64,000 nt of DNA from a virus (IMGVR_UViG_3300043448_000837:50041-114040), one strand, 5' to 3'; positions 29,895 through 36,740 are shown, counted from the first letter of the stretch. Notes: generated from the letters alone by a model not told the origin. A program made the numbers and translations.

Positions 29895-31391
29895 TCAGAA
29901 GGTGAACTTCGTTTGAATTACGCCACCAAAGTTAGACGAAGCGCCGGTGAACGCTTGGTTGTTGGTTACGTAGAAGACAGCGGGAGTGATCGAGATGTTG
30001 TCGCTCACACGGTACTTGTAGAAGGCTTCCCACATCAGAGCATCCTTGGAAAGACTTGCGGCATTTCCAGGTTGGCCGATAGCGAAACCAGCACCGTTGC
30101 CTTTCGCGAAGACGTCACTCCACTGAAGGCCAGCGTACCACGATTCAGCGTTGGTTGCACCTGCAGGAGTGGTCTTGTTTTGAGCGGTCAGGCTCACAGT
30201 GTTCCAGCCGTAGCCAGCGCTCACAGAGGGCACGATTCCAGACTTGGAAGGTTGCCAGTAGGCGCTGATTGCGTAGCCGTTGGAAGTTTGACCGGGAGCA
30301 AGAACGCCAGAACCACCGTTCAGAGCGTTAAAAGTGCGAACCCGAGTTCCTTCCGTACCGTAGCGGTAACCGAACGCAACACCGTAATTAGAAGCACGGT
30401 AGCCAACTTGAGCCATCGTGTTCAGGGCGCCGGATTCGTTGAACTCACCCTTGGTGGAATCGTTTCCATTCTGGGCAACGTAGTTCAGACCAGCCACGAA
30501 ACCTTTCTTGCCGGGCTGCCTCCACTGGGCGCCGAAACCTGCACCGGTTGCCTTGTTGTAAACACCAGGCGCACCAGCAAGCTGGAAGAAGTCAAGGATT
30601 TCCGACTTGTACGCGGAAGGAATCCAGGCCATCTCCGTGTTACGAACCAGGGGGCCAGCGGTCAGGGTTAGACCCTTCGTGAAGGCGGGGAACTGGTAGT
30701 ACAGGCGATCCAGTTTGACAGTGTCGGCGGTGCTTTCAGCCTTGTCCAGCTTGAACAGCGAGGAGCTTGATCCGAAAGGTTGAGCCGAGAAGTTACCGGA
30801 ACGCAGGCGAGTGCGCAGCAGATCTTTGCCGGTGAACGACGTGTCGAAGTTCAGGCGAAGGTCGTAGTTGAAGGCGGTTTCCCCAACGTTCGTGCTGGGA
30901 GCGTTTTTGCCAACACCGGGAGTCTTGGCGCCATCAACTCCACCCAGAATGAAATTTGCTTCACCGCGAAGTTTGGTGGTGGTTGAGAACTGAGTTGCTT
31001 CCAGTTGACCAACCTTGGCTTCCAGCTTACTCACGCGACCGCGAATCACGGCCAGTTCAGCGGCGAACTCACGGGCAAGACGATTGAGTTCGTCCGTGAC
31101 TTCAGTTACGCGATCCAGGCAGGCATTCAGCAGGGCGGCAGCTTCGTAACGGGTCATCGCTTGACCGCCACCGTAAGTTCCGTCCGGGTAACCTGCAACG
31201 CAACCGTAGTTTTCTACGAGTTTTTGCAGAGCACCGTACGCCCAGTCGGTAGGCTTGACGTCTGAGAATTGAGCAATGCTCGTCACTTGCTCGGAAGAGT
31301 ATTGATTGACTGCGGCGATATTAAGATCAGCTGCAGATGCTACCAGCGGCGTCGTAACAACAGCACCGGCAACAATAAAAGATTTGATCAT
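29895..31391 (-). CDS. Cyanobacterial-type outer-membrane porin with SLH domain
   Basis: 498 residues. Signal peptide MIKSFIVAGAVVTTPLVASA; then an SLH domain (FSDVKPTDWAYGALQKLVENYGCVAGYPDGTYGGGQAMTRYEAA, about residues 42-90) that would bind peptidoglycan; a short coiled coil (ELNRLAREFAAELAVIRGRVSKLEAKVGQLEA); and an OprB/Som-like beta-barrel ending in phenylalanine (TKFTF). This is the full architecture of the major Synechococcus porins, intact and in frame, so it was probably taken from a host. Possible roles: nutrient uptake (iron, carbohydrate), changing the infected cell surface or blocking superinfection. The gene lies alone among tRNA genes with its own promoter region and terminator-like hairpin upstream. 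Confidence 0.8.
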   Translation of the reverse strand: MIKSFIVAGAVVTTPLVASAADLNIAAVNQYSSEQVTSIAQFSDVKPTDWAYGALQKLVENYGCVAGYPDGTYGGGQAMTRYEAAALLNACLDRVTEVTDELNRLAREFAAELAVIRGRVSKLEAKVGQLEATQFSTTTKLRGEANFILGGVDGAKTPGVGKNAPSTNVGETAFNYDLRLNFDTSFTGKDLLRTRLRSGNFSAQPFGSSSSLFKLDKAESTADTVKLDRLYYQFPAFTKGLTLTAGPLVRNTEMAWIPSAYKSEILDFFQLAGAPGVYNKATGAGFGAQWRQPGKKGFVAGLNYVAQNGNDSTKGEFNESGALNTMAQVGYRASNYGVAFGYRYGTEGTRVRTFNALNGGSGVLAPGQTSNGYAISAYWQPSKSGIVPSVSAGYGWNTVSLTAQNKTTPAGATNAESWYAGLQWSDVFAKGNGAGFAIGQPGNAASLSKDALMWEAFYKYRVSDNISITPAVFYVTNNQAFTGASSNFGGVIQTKFTF

Positions 31392-31446
31392 GCTCTATAT
31401 AGTTAGAGTGTTTTGTACAAAACCCCCGATTAGAGTGATCGGGGAA
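31392..31446 (-). promoter_or_regulatory. Terminator, palindrome and promoter upstream of the porin
   Basis: CCCCGAT...ATCGGGG hairpin followed by GTTTTG terminates the tRNA transcript. The perfect palindrome GTTTTGTACAAAAC (31410-31423) sits just upstream of TATATA and the ATG at 31391. A candidate operator. Confidence 0.5.
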
Positions 31447-31518
31447 AGCGGAATACCGGGATCGAACCGGTGACATCTTGCTTGGAAGGCGAGCGTTCTA
31501 CCGCTGAACTAATTCCGC
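31447..31518 (-). tRNA. trnG-UCC: tRNA-Gly(UCC)
   Basis: Acceptor GCGGAAT/ATTCCGC, loop CTTCCAA. Its 5' end overlaps the HNH gene stop. Confidence 0.85.
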
Positions 31519-31898
31519 GAATTTCTGTAAGTTCGAGTGGACTTACCTTTGTTTAAATTCCTAAAGTTAGGTGTGAGCGAATGGCAGTTTGGACACAGCA
31601 ACTCAAGGTTGGACGGGTTGTTGTTTGTAGCGTCCCCATCGATGTGATTGATTTCTAGGGGAACGTTTCTGGTGACAGGGTGAACTTCACCCCACCCGCA
31701 CCTTGGGCAACGGTTGTTGGCCTGCTCAAGTAAGAACCTCCGAATGTGATTTGATTGCTTAACCTGTGAGCCCAGGGTTATCTCACCGGATAACCACTTA
31801 CGGATGGCCTCTTGATACTGATAATCTATCTGACAGCGGTTGCTGCAGTATTTGTTAGTTTTTCGGCGGCAGGTTGCCCCGCAAGTTAAGCAAGTCAT
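31509..31898 (-). CDS. HNH endonuclease (free-standing mobile gene)
   Basis: 129 residues from MTCLTCGATCRRK. Two zinc pairs at the N-terminus (CLTC, CSNRC), NRCPRCGW, then LEINHIDGDATNNNPSNLELLCPNCHS: H-N-H with structural cysteines. Its TAG stop lies inside tRNA-Gly (10-nt overlap), typical of a mobile endonuclease wedged next to a tRNA. Confidence 0.8.
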   Translation of the reverse strand: MTCLTCGATCRRKTNKYCSNRCQIDYQYQEAIRKWLSGEITLGSQVKQSNHIRRFLLEQANNRCPRCGWGEVHPVTRNVPLEINHIDGDATNNNPSNLELLCPNCHSLTPNFRNLNKGKSTRTYRNSRN

Positions 31899-31907
31899 AA
31901 TTGAAGG

Positions 31908-31979
31908 AGCCCCCGACATGATTTGAACACGCGACATCCTCATTACAAGTGAGGCGCTCTACCACTGAGCTACAAGGGC
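31908..31979 (-). tRNA. trnT-UGU: tRNA-Thr(UGU)
   Basis: Acceptor GCCCTTG/CGGGGGC, anticodon arm CCTCA-CTTGTAA-TGAGG. Confidence 0.85.
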
Positions 31980-32031
31980 AGAAGAAAAGGTGCTTTCGCA
32001 CCTAGCATAGTCACAAGCGAAGTTCGTAAAC

Positions 32032-32400
32032 TTAGGCTCGCGAGTAACACACGTTAATGTGGCCACGGCCAGGATTTGCCAGCGCCTGGAAAGCAGCGTA
32101 GGAGAGATCAAGGTCTCGCCCAGCCACGAATGGGCCACGATCGTTGATTCGCACGACGACCGAACGGCCCCCGTGAGTTACTCGAAGTCGGGTTCCGAAC
32201 GGAAGATTACGGTGTGCCGCTGTCAAGGCATAGGTGTTAAACCGTTCTCCGCTCGCTGTAGTTTGACCGTGATAACCGTCACCTACTCCATAATAGCTGG
32301 CGCCAGAGCATGACGAAGCTAGAGAAGGCGATGGAGCCAGGAAAGTCATTCCGGCAACGGCGGCCAAACCAAACAAACCCTTCAGTTTCGAAACAAGCAT
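32032..32400 (-). CDS. RlpA-like double-psi beta-barrel protein, secreted
   Basis: 122 residues. Signal peptide ending SPSLAS, then ASYYG...[28 protein letters not shown] and VRINDRGPF...DLDLSYAAF, the RlpA domain with its catalytic-site region. RlpA proteins cleave denuded peptidoglycan. In a phage this could aid wall remodelling or lysis. The SPOR domain of cellular RlpA is absent. No lipobox is evident. Confidence 0.75.
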   Translation of the reverse strand: MLVSKLKGLFGLAAVAGMTFLAPSPSLASSCSGASYYGVGDGYHGQTTASGERFNTYALTAAHRNLPFGTRLRVTHGGRSVVVRINDRGPFVAGRDLDLSYAAFQALANPGRGHINVCYSRA

Positions 32401-32564
32401 TTAATTAGATAGAAATCAACATCCACCTCGCAAAGTGTGGGTCCGTGTTTCAACGGCACTTGTGGGTGGCTCTAGGAGTTTAAGGAATGACTGCATTCCC
32501 GAGTTGCTCCCCGCAGTGTATCGTGGGGCCGACCTCATAAATCGGTGTTAAAAGCAACGCCGCT
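32401..32564 (-). promoter_or_regulatory. Long structured leader of the rlpA-like gene
   Basis: TATAAT at 32565-32570 precedes about 160 nt with several hairpins: GGAATG-CAGT-CATTCC, CCGT-TGAAAC-ACGG, and CCACC...GGTGG enclosing the latter. No ORF. Not matched to a riboswitch class I know. Confidence 0.45.
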
Positions 32565-32574
32565 ATTATAACGG

Positions 32575-32599
32575 AAAAAAGGGAGGCGTAAACCTCCCC
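32575..32599 (-). terminator. tmRNA terminator
   Basis: GGGAGGTTTACGCCTCCC followed by TTTTTT, directly upstream of the TATAAT for the next gene. Confidence 0.8.
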
Positions 32600-32785
32600 G
32601 TTCGCTCAGAGTGTGTTGCTCAAACGGCAACAGCAGTCCTGCGGAATGAAACGATGTTGTTGAGATTTATTCTCACTTCACCCTGCACGGTCGATAACCA
32701 GTTTACCCCCGTGAAGTGGAGGTAAGGCGATTCGAACGCCTGTGTCGCACAGAGCGCCCCAGTTTATAGTCTTGTGAGAGGACTG
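32600..32785 (-). ncRNA. ssrA: Permuted two-piece tmRNA (ssrA)
   Basis: Minus strand order is the acceptor piece first (T arm AGGCG-TTCGAAT-CGCCT, then TACCTCC and discriminator A, 32717-32724), a 6-nt intervening CTTCAC (32711-32716), then the coding piece beginning GGGGGTAAACTGGTTATCGACC (32710 downward), which matches the tmRNA 5' consensus. GGGGGTA pairs with TACCTCC over 7 bp (one G-U). The tag frame at 32620-32661 reads NNIVSFRRTAVAV then TGA, close to the NNIV.F.R.A.PVAA-type tag of marine Synechococcus/Prochlorococcus, which also use permuted two-piece tmRNA. Adjacent to an HNH gene and followed by a strong terminator. Piece boundaries are approximate. Confidence 0.8.
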
Positions 32786-32788
32786 ATT

Positions 32789-33289
32789 TCAGCGTAATTT
32801 TCTACCTTTACGGTAATTTTCTGGGATAGGGTCACCTACCCTTATCTTCAAGTTTTTCTCCCCATTGGTAACCCACATAGTGCCGAATTGAGAATTTCTC
32901 TCCCCTTGTTGGTGTTTCATTTCAGCAAGAGTTTTTCGTCTCTTAGCTTTAGCCTCAGGAGATAGGGCAGCTTTTACGGCTAGAAGTCTATTCTTGCGTA
33001 GATTATTTAGCTGGTTCGATCTGTATTCTTCGTCGTTTTTCCACAGGAACGAAGTTCTCTCCCACATCTTCTCTAAGCCGCCGCTATTTCGAGCAAGTTG
33101 GTTAATAATTTCTTCTTTTCCAATTTCTCCTACCAATCCCTTCCACGCAATAAAATCACGTTTGTCTCCCCATAGTTGCCAGTTGCAGTAATGAAACATT
33201 GCATGTTGAGTTACCGAGACCTCGACTAGGTTTGAAAGATCATCGGTTCCCCCTTTATACTTCGGCAGAATGTGATGTTTGTGGGTCAT
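32789..33289 (-). CDS. HNH homing endonuclease next to tmRNA
   Basis: 166 residues. The N-terminus HKHHILPKYKGGTDDLSN..VSVTQHAMFHYCNWQLWG is nearly the same as that of the psbA-intron endonuclease at 50.7 kb, indicating one mobile family. The C-terminal half has Lys/Arg-rich repeats (SPEAKAKRRKTLAEM) for DNA binding. It ends 4 nt before the tmRNA start. Confidence 0.75.
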   Translation of the reverse strand: MTHKHHILPKYKGGTDDLSNLVEVSVTQHAMFHYCNWQLWGDKRDFIAWKGLVGEIGKEEIINQLARNSGGLEKMWERTSFLWKNDEEYRSNQLNNLRKNRLLAVKAALSPEAKAKRRKTLAEMKHQQGERNSQFGTMWVTNGEKNLKIRVGDPIPENYRKGRKLR

Positions 33290-33315
33290 TGTAATCGGTA
33301 ATCCGATTACTTTTA

Positions 33316-33372
33316 CCCCAACGCTAGAATCGAACCTCTATTGAAACGGAGTTGTTACCACCCGAAGGTAGA
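33316..33372 (-). pseudogene. tRNA 3'-half remnant
   Basis: TAGAGGTTCGATTCTAGCG...GGGG resembles a T arm and acceptor, but no matching 5' acceptor is present. Confidence 0.3.
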
Positions 33373-33444
33373 TTGGCGATACTGGACTTGAACCAGTGAC
33401 TTCTTCCGTGTCAAGGAAGTACTCTACCTCTGAGTTAATCGCCC
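33373..33444 (-). tRNA. trnV-GAC: tRNA-Val(GAC)
   Basis: Anticodon arm CTTCC-TTGACAC-GGAAG; D stem ACTC/GAGT; first acceptor pair mismatched. Confidence 0.75.
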
Positions 33445-33447
33445 TGG

Positions 33448-33534
33448 CGGAAGATACTGGATTCGAACCAGTGGTGCCGTTACCGACACAACGGTTTAGC
33501 AAACCGTCGCCTTAAACCACTCGGCCAATCTTCC
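33448..33534 (-). tRNA. trnS-GCU: tRNA-Ser(GCU)
   Basis: Acceptor GGAAGAT/ATCTTCC, loop TTGCTAA, long variable arm, CC encoded. Confidence 0.85.
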
Positions 33535-33538
33535 AAGG

Positions 33539-33612
33539 TGCCCCCTGTAGGATTCGAACCTACGACTTCCTGGTTCGAAGCCAGGCGCTCTACTCCACTG
33601 AGCTAAGAGGGC
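33539..33612 (-). tRNA. trnR-UCG: tRNA-Arg(UCG)
   Basis: CCTGG-CTTCGAA-CCAGG; acceptor GCCCTCT/AGGGGGC; CC encoded. Confidence 0.85.
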
Positions 33613-33614
33613 GA

Positions 33615-33690
33615 ATGAGAGATGGTGGATTTGAACCACCGACCATAGGCATATGAGACCCGTACTCTGCCAGACTGAGCTAATCTCTCA
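33615..33690 (-). tRNA. tRNA with CAU anticodon (elongator Met or Ile2)
   Basis: Acceptor TGAGAGA/TCTCTCA, loop CTCATAT. Identity depends on possible lysidine modification. Confidence 0.75.
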
Positions 33691-33707
33691 AATTCCCTTT
33701 CGGGAAA

Positions 33708-33788
33708 TGCCCCCAGTCGGACTTGAACCGACAAACCTTTCGGCGGCTGATTTTGAATCAGCTGTGTTTACCATTTCACCACAAGGGC
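33708..33788 (-). tRNA. trnL-CAA: tRNA-Leu(CAA)
   Basis: GCTGA-TTCAAAA-TCAGC, variable arm present, acceptor GCCCTTG/TGGGGGC. Confidence 0.85.
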
Positions 33789-33792
33789 AAGG

Positions 33793-33865
33793 CACCCTCG
33801 GCAGGATTTGAACCTGCGACTAACCGCTTAGAAGGCGGATGCTCTAGCCACTGAGCTACGAGGGC
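33793..33865 (-). tRNA. trnR-UCU: tRNA-Arg(UCU)
   Basis: CCGC-CTTCTAA-GCGG; acceptor GCCCTCG/CGAGGGT. Confidence 0.85.
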
Positions 33866-33868
33866 AAA

Positions 33869-33942
33869 CGCTCTCTGTAGGATTCGAACCTACGACCTTC
33901 TGATCCGTAGTCAGACGCTCTAATCCGCTGAGCTAAGAGAGC
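33869..33942 (-). tRNA. trnR-ACG: tRNA-Arg(ACG)
   Basis: TCTGA-CTACGGA-TCAGA; acceptor GCTCTCT/AGAGAGC. A34 would need host TadA editing to read all CGN codons. Confidence 0.85.
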
Positions 33943-33946
33943 ATGG

Positions 33947-34017
33947 CACCGAAACAAGGACTTGAACCTTGGATAACAGTTTTGGAGACTGTCGTGTTAC
34001 CACTACACTATTTCGGT
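33947..34017 (-). tRNA. trnW-CCA: tRNA-Trp(CCA)
   Basis: ACAGT-CTCCAAA-ACTGT; acceptor ACCGAAA/TTTCGGT. Confidence 0.85.
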
Positions 34018-34037
34018 AAAGTTGCCCGTCAGGGCAA

Positions 34038-34111
34038 TGTCCGTGAGAGGACTCGAACCTCCAACAACTACCACCTCAAAGTAGCGCGTCTGCCAATTGC
34101 GCCACACGGAC
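34038..34111 (-). tRNA. tRNA-Leu(GAG)-like with short variable arm
   Basis: Best arm is CTACT-TTGAGGT-GGTAG, anticodon GAG. The D arm is Leu-like, but the variable region is only TTGTT (class I size, 74 nt total). Confidence 0.6.
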
Positions 34112-34116
34112 ATTGG

Positions 34117-34188
34117 TTCTGGAGCTAGGACTCGAACCCAGGAATGGCGGGACCAAAACCCGCTGCCTTACCACTTGGCTACTCCAGA
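34117..34188 (-). tRNA. trnQ-UUG: tRNA-Gln(UUG)
   Basis: GCGGG-TTTTGGT-CCCGC; acceptor TCTGGAG/CTCCAGA. Confidence 0.85.
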
Positions 34189-34207
34189 TTACTTGGCACG
34201 AGGCCAA

Positions 34208-34279
34208 AGTTTCGGGTCGGAATCGAACCGACGCATGAAGGTTTTGCAGACCTTCGCCTTACCACTTGGCTACCGAAAC
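34208..34279 (-). tRNA. trnC-GCA: tRNA-Cys(GCA)
   Basis: AAGGT-CTGCAAA-ACCTT; acceptor GTTTCGG/CCGAAAC. Confidence 0.85.
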
Positions 34280-34281
34280 GG

Positions 34282-34354
34282 GGTGGTCGATGAGATTTGA
34301 ACTCACATGAACCAGATCCACAATCTGGCGCATTAACCATTATGCTACGACCAC
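34282..34354 (-). tRNA. trnH-GUG: tRNA-His(GUG)
   Basis: CCAGA-TTGTGGA-TCTGG; acceptor GTGGTCG/CGACCAC. Confidence 0.85.
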
Positions 34355-34356
34355 AG

Positions 34357-34441
34357 CGGAGAGGGTGGGATTCGAACCCACGGAGGCTTTCACCTCGCTA
34401 GTTTTCAAGACTAGAGCCATCAACCACTCGACCACCTCTCC
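34357..34441 (-). tRNA. trnS-UGA: tRNA-Ser(UGA)
   Basis: CTAGT-CTTGAAA-ACTAG, long variable arm; acceptor GGAGAGG/CCTCTCC. Confidence 0.85.
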
Positions 34442-34445
34442 AAGG

Positions 34446-34517
34446 AGCGGATGAAGGGATTTGAACCCTCGACTTTCTCCTTGGCAAGGAGATGCTCTAC
34501 CACTGAGCTACATCCGC
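34446..34517 (-). tRNA. trnG-GCC: tRNA-Gly(GCC)
   Basis: TCTCC-TTGCCAA-GGAGA; acceptor GCGGATG/CATCCGC. Confidence 0.85.
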
Positions 34518-34537
34518 GAACGTTCCCGAAGGAACGA

Positions 34538-34610
34538 TGGAGAATAGGAGACTCGAACTCCTGACATCCTGCTTGCAAAGCAGGCGCTCTACCAGCTGAG
34601 CTAATTCCCC
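34538..34610 (-). tRNA. trnA-UGC: tRNA-Ala(UGC)
   Basis: CCTGC-TTTGCAA-GCAGG; acceptor GGGGAAT/ATTCTCC. Confidence 0.85.
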
Positions 34611-34815
34611 GAGCAGGGCGAGAGTATCTGCCTACGATTAACGACTTGCGTAAAGATTAGAACTGAGTCACGCAACTTGGTCGCCTAACCCAGACTTTGC
34701 TTTGTCGCAGTACCGTTACTTTACGATGCAGCTTACGGGACTCTTCATTTAATGCAACATTCCTCGTTGCACCCTCTTTGGCCTCCTTCCTGGCTATCTG
34801 CCAGACGAGTACCAA
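34611..34815 (-). other. Structured spacer without a gene
   Basis: About 200 nt, no supported ORF or tRNA. Contains TTGCGT...ACGCAA complementarity. Possibly part of the RNA-rich spacer class described in the findings. Confidence 0.3.
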
Positions 34816-34887
34816 AGCCATCACTGAGGCTTGAACTCAGGACCTCCATCTTACCAAGATGGCGCACTACCACTGTGCTATGACGGC
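34816..34887 (-). tRNA. trnT-GGU: tRNA-Thr(GGU)
   Basis: CCATC-TTGGTAA-GATGG; acceptor GCCGTCA/TGATGGC. Confidence 0.85.
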
Positions 34888-34891
34888 GAAG

Positions 34892-34973
34892 TGGGAAAGA
34901 CTGGATTTGAACCAGTGTAGGCAGAGCCAAAGGTTTTACAGACCTCCTCCTTTAACCACTCGGACACTTTCCC
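34892..34973 (-). tRNA. trnY-GUA: tRNA-Tyr(GUA)
   Basis: GAGGT-CTGTAAA-ACCTT, bacterial-type long variable arm; acceptor GGGAAAG/CTTTCCC. Confidence 0.85.
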
Positions 34974-35227
34974 AAAATCCCCTTGCGGGGGGATTTGACG
35001 GTCTCTGCAGAGTAGATTGTCAGTTCAATACCTTCAATCACCGTCGTCCGCCCAGTTACCAGCTGGGCGGTGTAGCATTCAGTAACCCATGAGAATGCCA
35101 GCGGGGACCACTCGTATCAGGTCATTAGCCTCCCTTTTGCCTCAGGAGCTCGGCGCACGGCATACTCTCCGTACTGGAGTCGCACTTTTTGGTCAAGGCA
35201 GCAAAACTCCTTGTTGCCCGAAGGCAA
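34974..35227 (-). other. Hairpin-rich spacer
   Basis: CCGCCCAG...CTGGGCGG (8 bp), GACGGT...ACCGTC and GCATTC...GAATGC hairpins; no tRNA T-loop, no credible ORF. Confidence 0.4.
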
Positions 35228-35301
<74 letters not shown>

Positions 35302-35588
35302 TGATGGCCCCATTTAACACGTGAAACGCTTCAAGAACGCACAGAGGTGGGGGCTCGTGGCTTCCAGCAGGGCTCGCATATTGGCCGGTAAGAGTGTTTC
35401 ATCCAGCAGCACCAACGGCAAGACAGCCCTCAAGGAAGCACCACACATTAACGACTGTATGAGTGGCCGTGTCGGGAACTTAACGACGTATTCCATACGA
35501 CTCCGGTGTCTAGAACGGAGGGGTTGGTAGGAGGGGCGGCCTCCTGAGTGCGTCACCGCCCGCTTTTGCGTCACCCAGCCAGTGACCG
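35302..35588 (-). other. Inter-tRNA spacer, 3' part
   Basis: About 290 nt. A 96-residue minus-strand ORF is open here but has phage-atypical composition (Arg/Ser/Pro-rich, no start signal), so I treat it as chance. Confidence 0.3.
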
Positions 35589-35666
35589 GGGAGAGGCATT
35601 GCACTTCCTACGTTTGCCGGTTTTCAACCGGCCCCTGGAATGAAATCCAGGATGCTTCGTTCTCCC
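35589..35666 (-). ncRNA. Cloverleaf-like small RNA without consensus T loop
   Basis: Closing helix GGGAGA/TCTCCC, internal hairpins CCTGGA-TTTCAT-TCCAGG and GCCGGTT-GAA-AACCGGC, and GCAT/ATGC. tRNA-sized (78 nt) but no TTCGA arm. Confidence 0.35.
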
Positions 35667-36193
35667 TTGAGCGATCCGAAGAACGCGGGACGGTGATTGC
35701 AGACCGCAGCCCGATGCTATGCCCGGACATTTCCGGACCACGCAGAGCGGGAACGCGAACCAGCGAACTGGCCGCACCACACCGACAGAGCAGTGTGGGT
35801 GGTTGGTGAGGCAGGTGTCTCTACGCTGTACTTCCACAAGTGTCTACGCTATACGTTACACAAGTGTCACGAACAGTTCAACTCCTTTTGCTTTCCTTAC
35901 CTCGGCAGGGTGCCGCTACCTCCCTTGTTGCGGCGTGTTTGTACGTTTCGTTCATCCAGGTACGTTACTAGACCTAGGACACTTTTTCTTTTCCCGCATC
36001 AAGTCGTCAGTGTCGTTAACGCTTGAGCATGGAATGGGAGTTCACCCATTCGTAACTTATTTGGGAGCCTGAACTATGACTCTTACAGGCAGTTTGGCAT
36101 TTTTCTCGCTCCCGGACTACGCAAACTGCCAAATGGCATCCGGGCACAAGCCTACTCCCCCCTCGTCTAGTAGGCATCGCATGGACGAGGGAA
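35667..36193 (-). other. Inter-tRNA spacer with hairpins and a pseudoknot
   Basis: More than 500 nt without a supported gene. Holds GGCAGTTTG...CAAACTGCC and CCCGGA...TCCGGG helices (36087-36143), a pseudoknot at 36150-36190, and a CACAAGTGTC near-repeat at about 35834 and 35859. Confidence 0.4.
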
Positions 36194-36265
36194 CTGGCCC
36201 GGCAGGGATCGAACCTGCGACAACTTGATTAACAGTCAAGCGTTCTACCGCTGAACTACAGGCCA
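36194..36265 (-). tRNA. trnN-GUU: tRNA-Asn(GUU)
   Basis: Loop CTGTTAA with TTGA/TCAA stem; acceptor TGGCCTG/CGGGCCA. Confidence 0.85.
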
Positions 36266-36306
36266 TTGTGGGAGTGTCTTTAGGGCGCATCTCATTCCCA
36301 AAAGCG

Positions 36307-36448
36307 TACCGAGTGATGGAATCGAACTATCACCGTTCTTTCAGTGAGTTACCATCTCACCTAGGTTTCCGCAGCATTCATCTGACGACTGGTTAAGTCA
36401 ACAAATCAAATGCTCGTCCACCTGAACTACCTACCCTTAGAACTCGGC
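36307..36448 (-). ncRNA. tRNA-like element with about 65 nt of extra sequence
   Basis: Ends pair as an acceptor stem (GCCGAGT/ACTCGGT) and a TTCGATT T loop is present, but the body is 142 nt. It contains a second D-arm-like segment (GTTC...GAGC) and a TTTGA/TCAGA helix with a 20-nt loop. A decayed or interrupted tRNA. Confidence 0.35.
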
Positions 36449-36474
36449 TTATGCTGAAGTTTGCCTTACGGCAA

Positions 36475-36548
36475 TGGCGGAGGCAGGATTCGAACCTGCG
36501 ACCTCCAGGTTATGAGCCTGGCGAGCTACCGGACTGCTCTACTCCACG
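36475..36548 (-). tRNA. trnfM-CAU: Initiator tRNA-fMet(CAU)
   Basis: C1 unpaired opposite C72, GAGCAGTCCGGTAGCTCG D arm typical of initiators, CCAGG-CTCATAA-CCTGG. Lacks the full three G-C pairs (AGG/CCT instead). Confidence 0.8.
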
Positions 36549-36662
36549 ATTCAACCCCCAGTTGTAACAAGCGTTGCCAGCTGGACGCACTTGAAACCGG
36601 ATTTTACAACGCTAATGGCCCCAGGGGCGGTGACCGGCGTTGTGCCCACCAAAATGGGCAAA

Positions 36663-36736
36663 TGGGAACTGACGGATTTGAACCATCGACACCACGGGCT
36701 TCAACCGTGTGCTCTACCAAGCTGAGCTAAGTCCCC
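36663..36736 (-). tRNA. trnF-GAA: tRNA-Phe(GAA)
   Basis: CACGG-TTGAAGC-CCGTG; acceptor GGGGACT/AGTTCCC. Confidence 0.85.
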
Positions 36737-36740
36737 GAGG

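Noticed and set aside
29706-30671. 321-residue plus-strand ORF
   Set aside because: Antisense of the porin gene with no start signal.
35302-36200. Several plus- and minus-strand ORFs of 60-120 codons in the tRNA spacer
   Set aside because: Compositions are atypical of phage proteins, no ribosome-binding sites, and RNA structure explains the region better.
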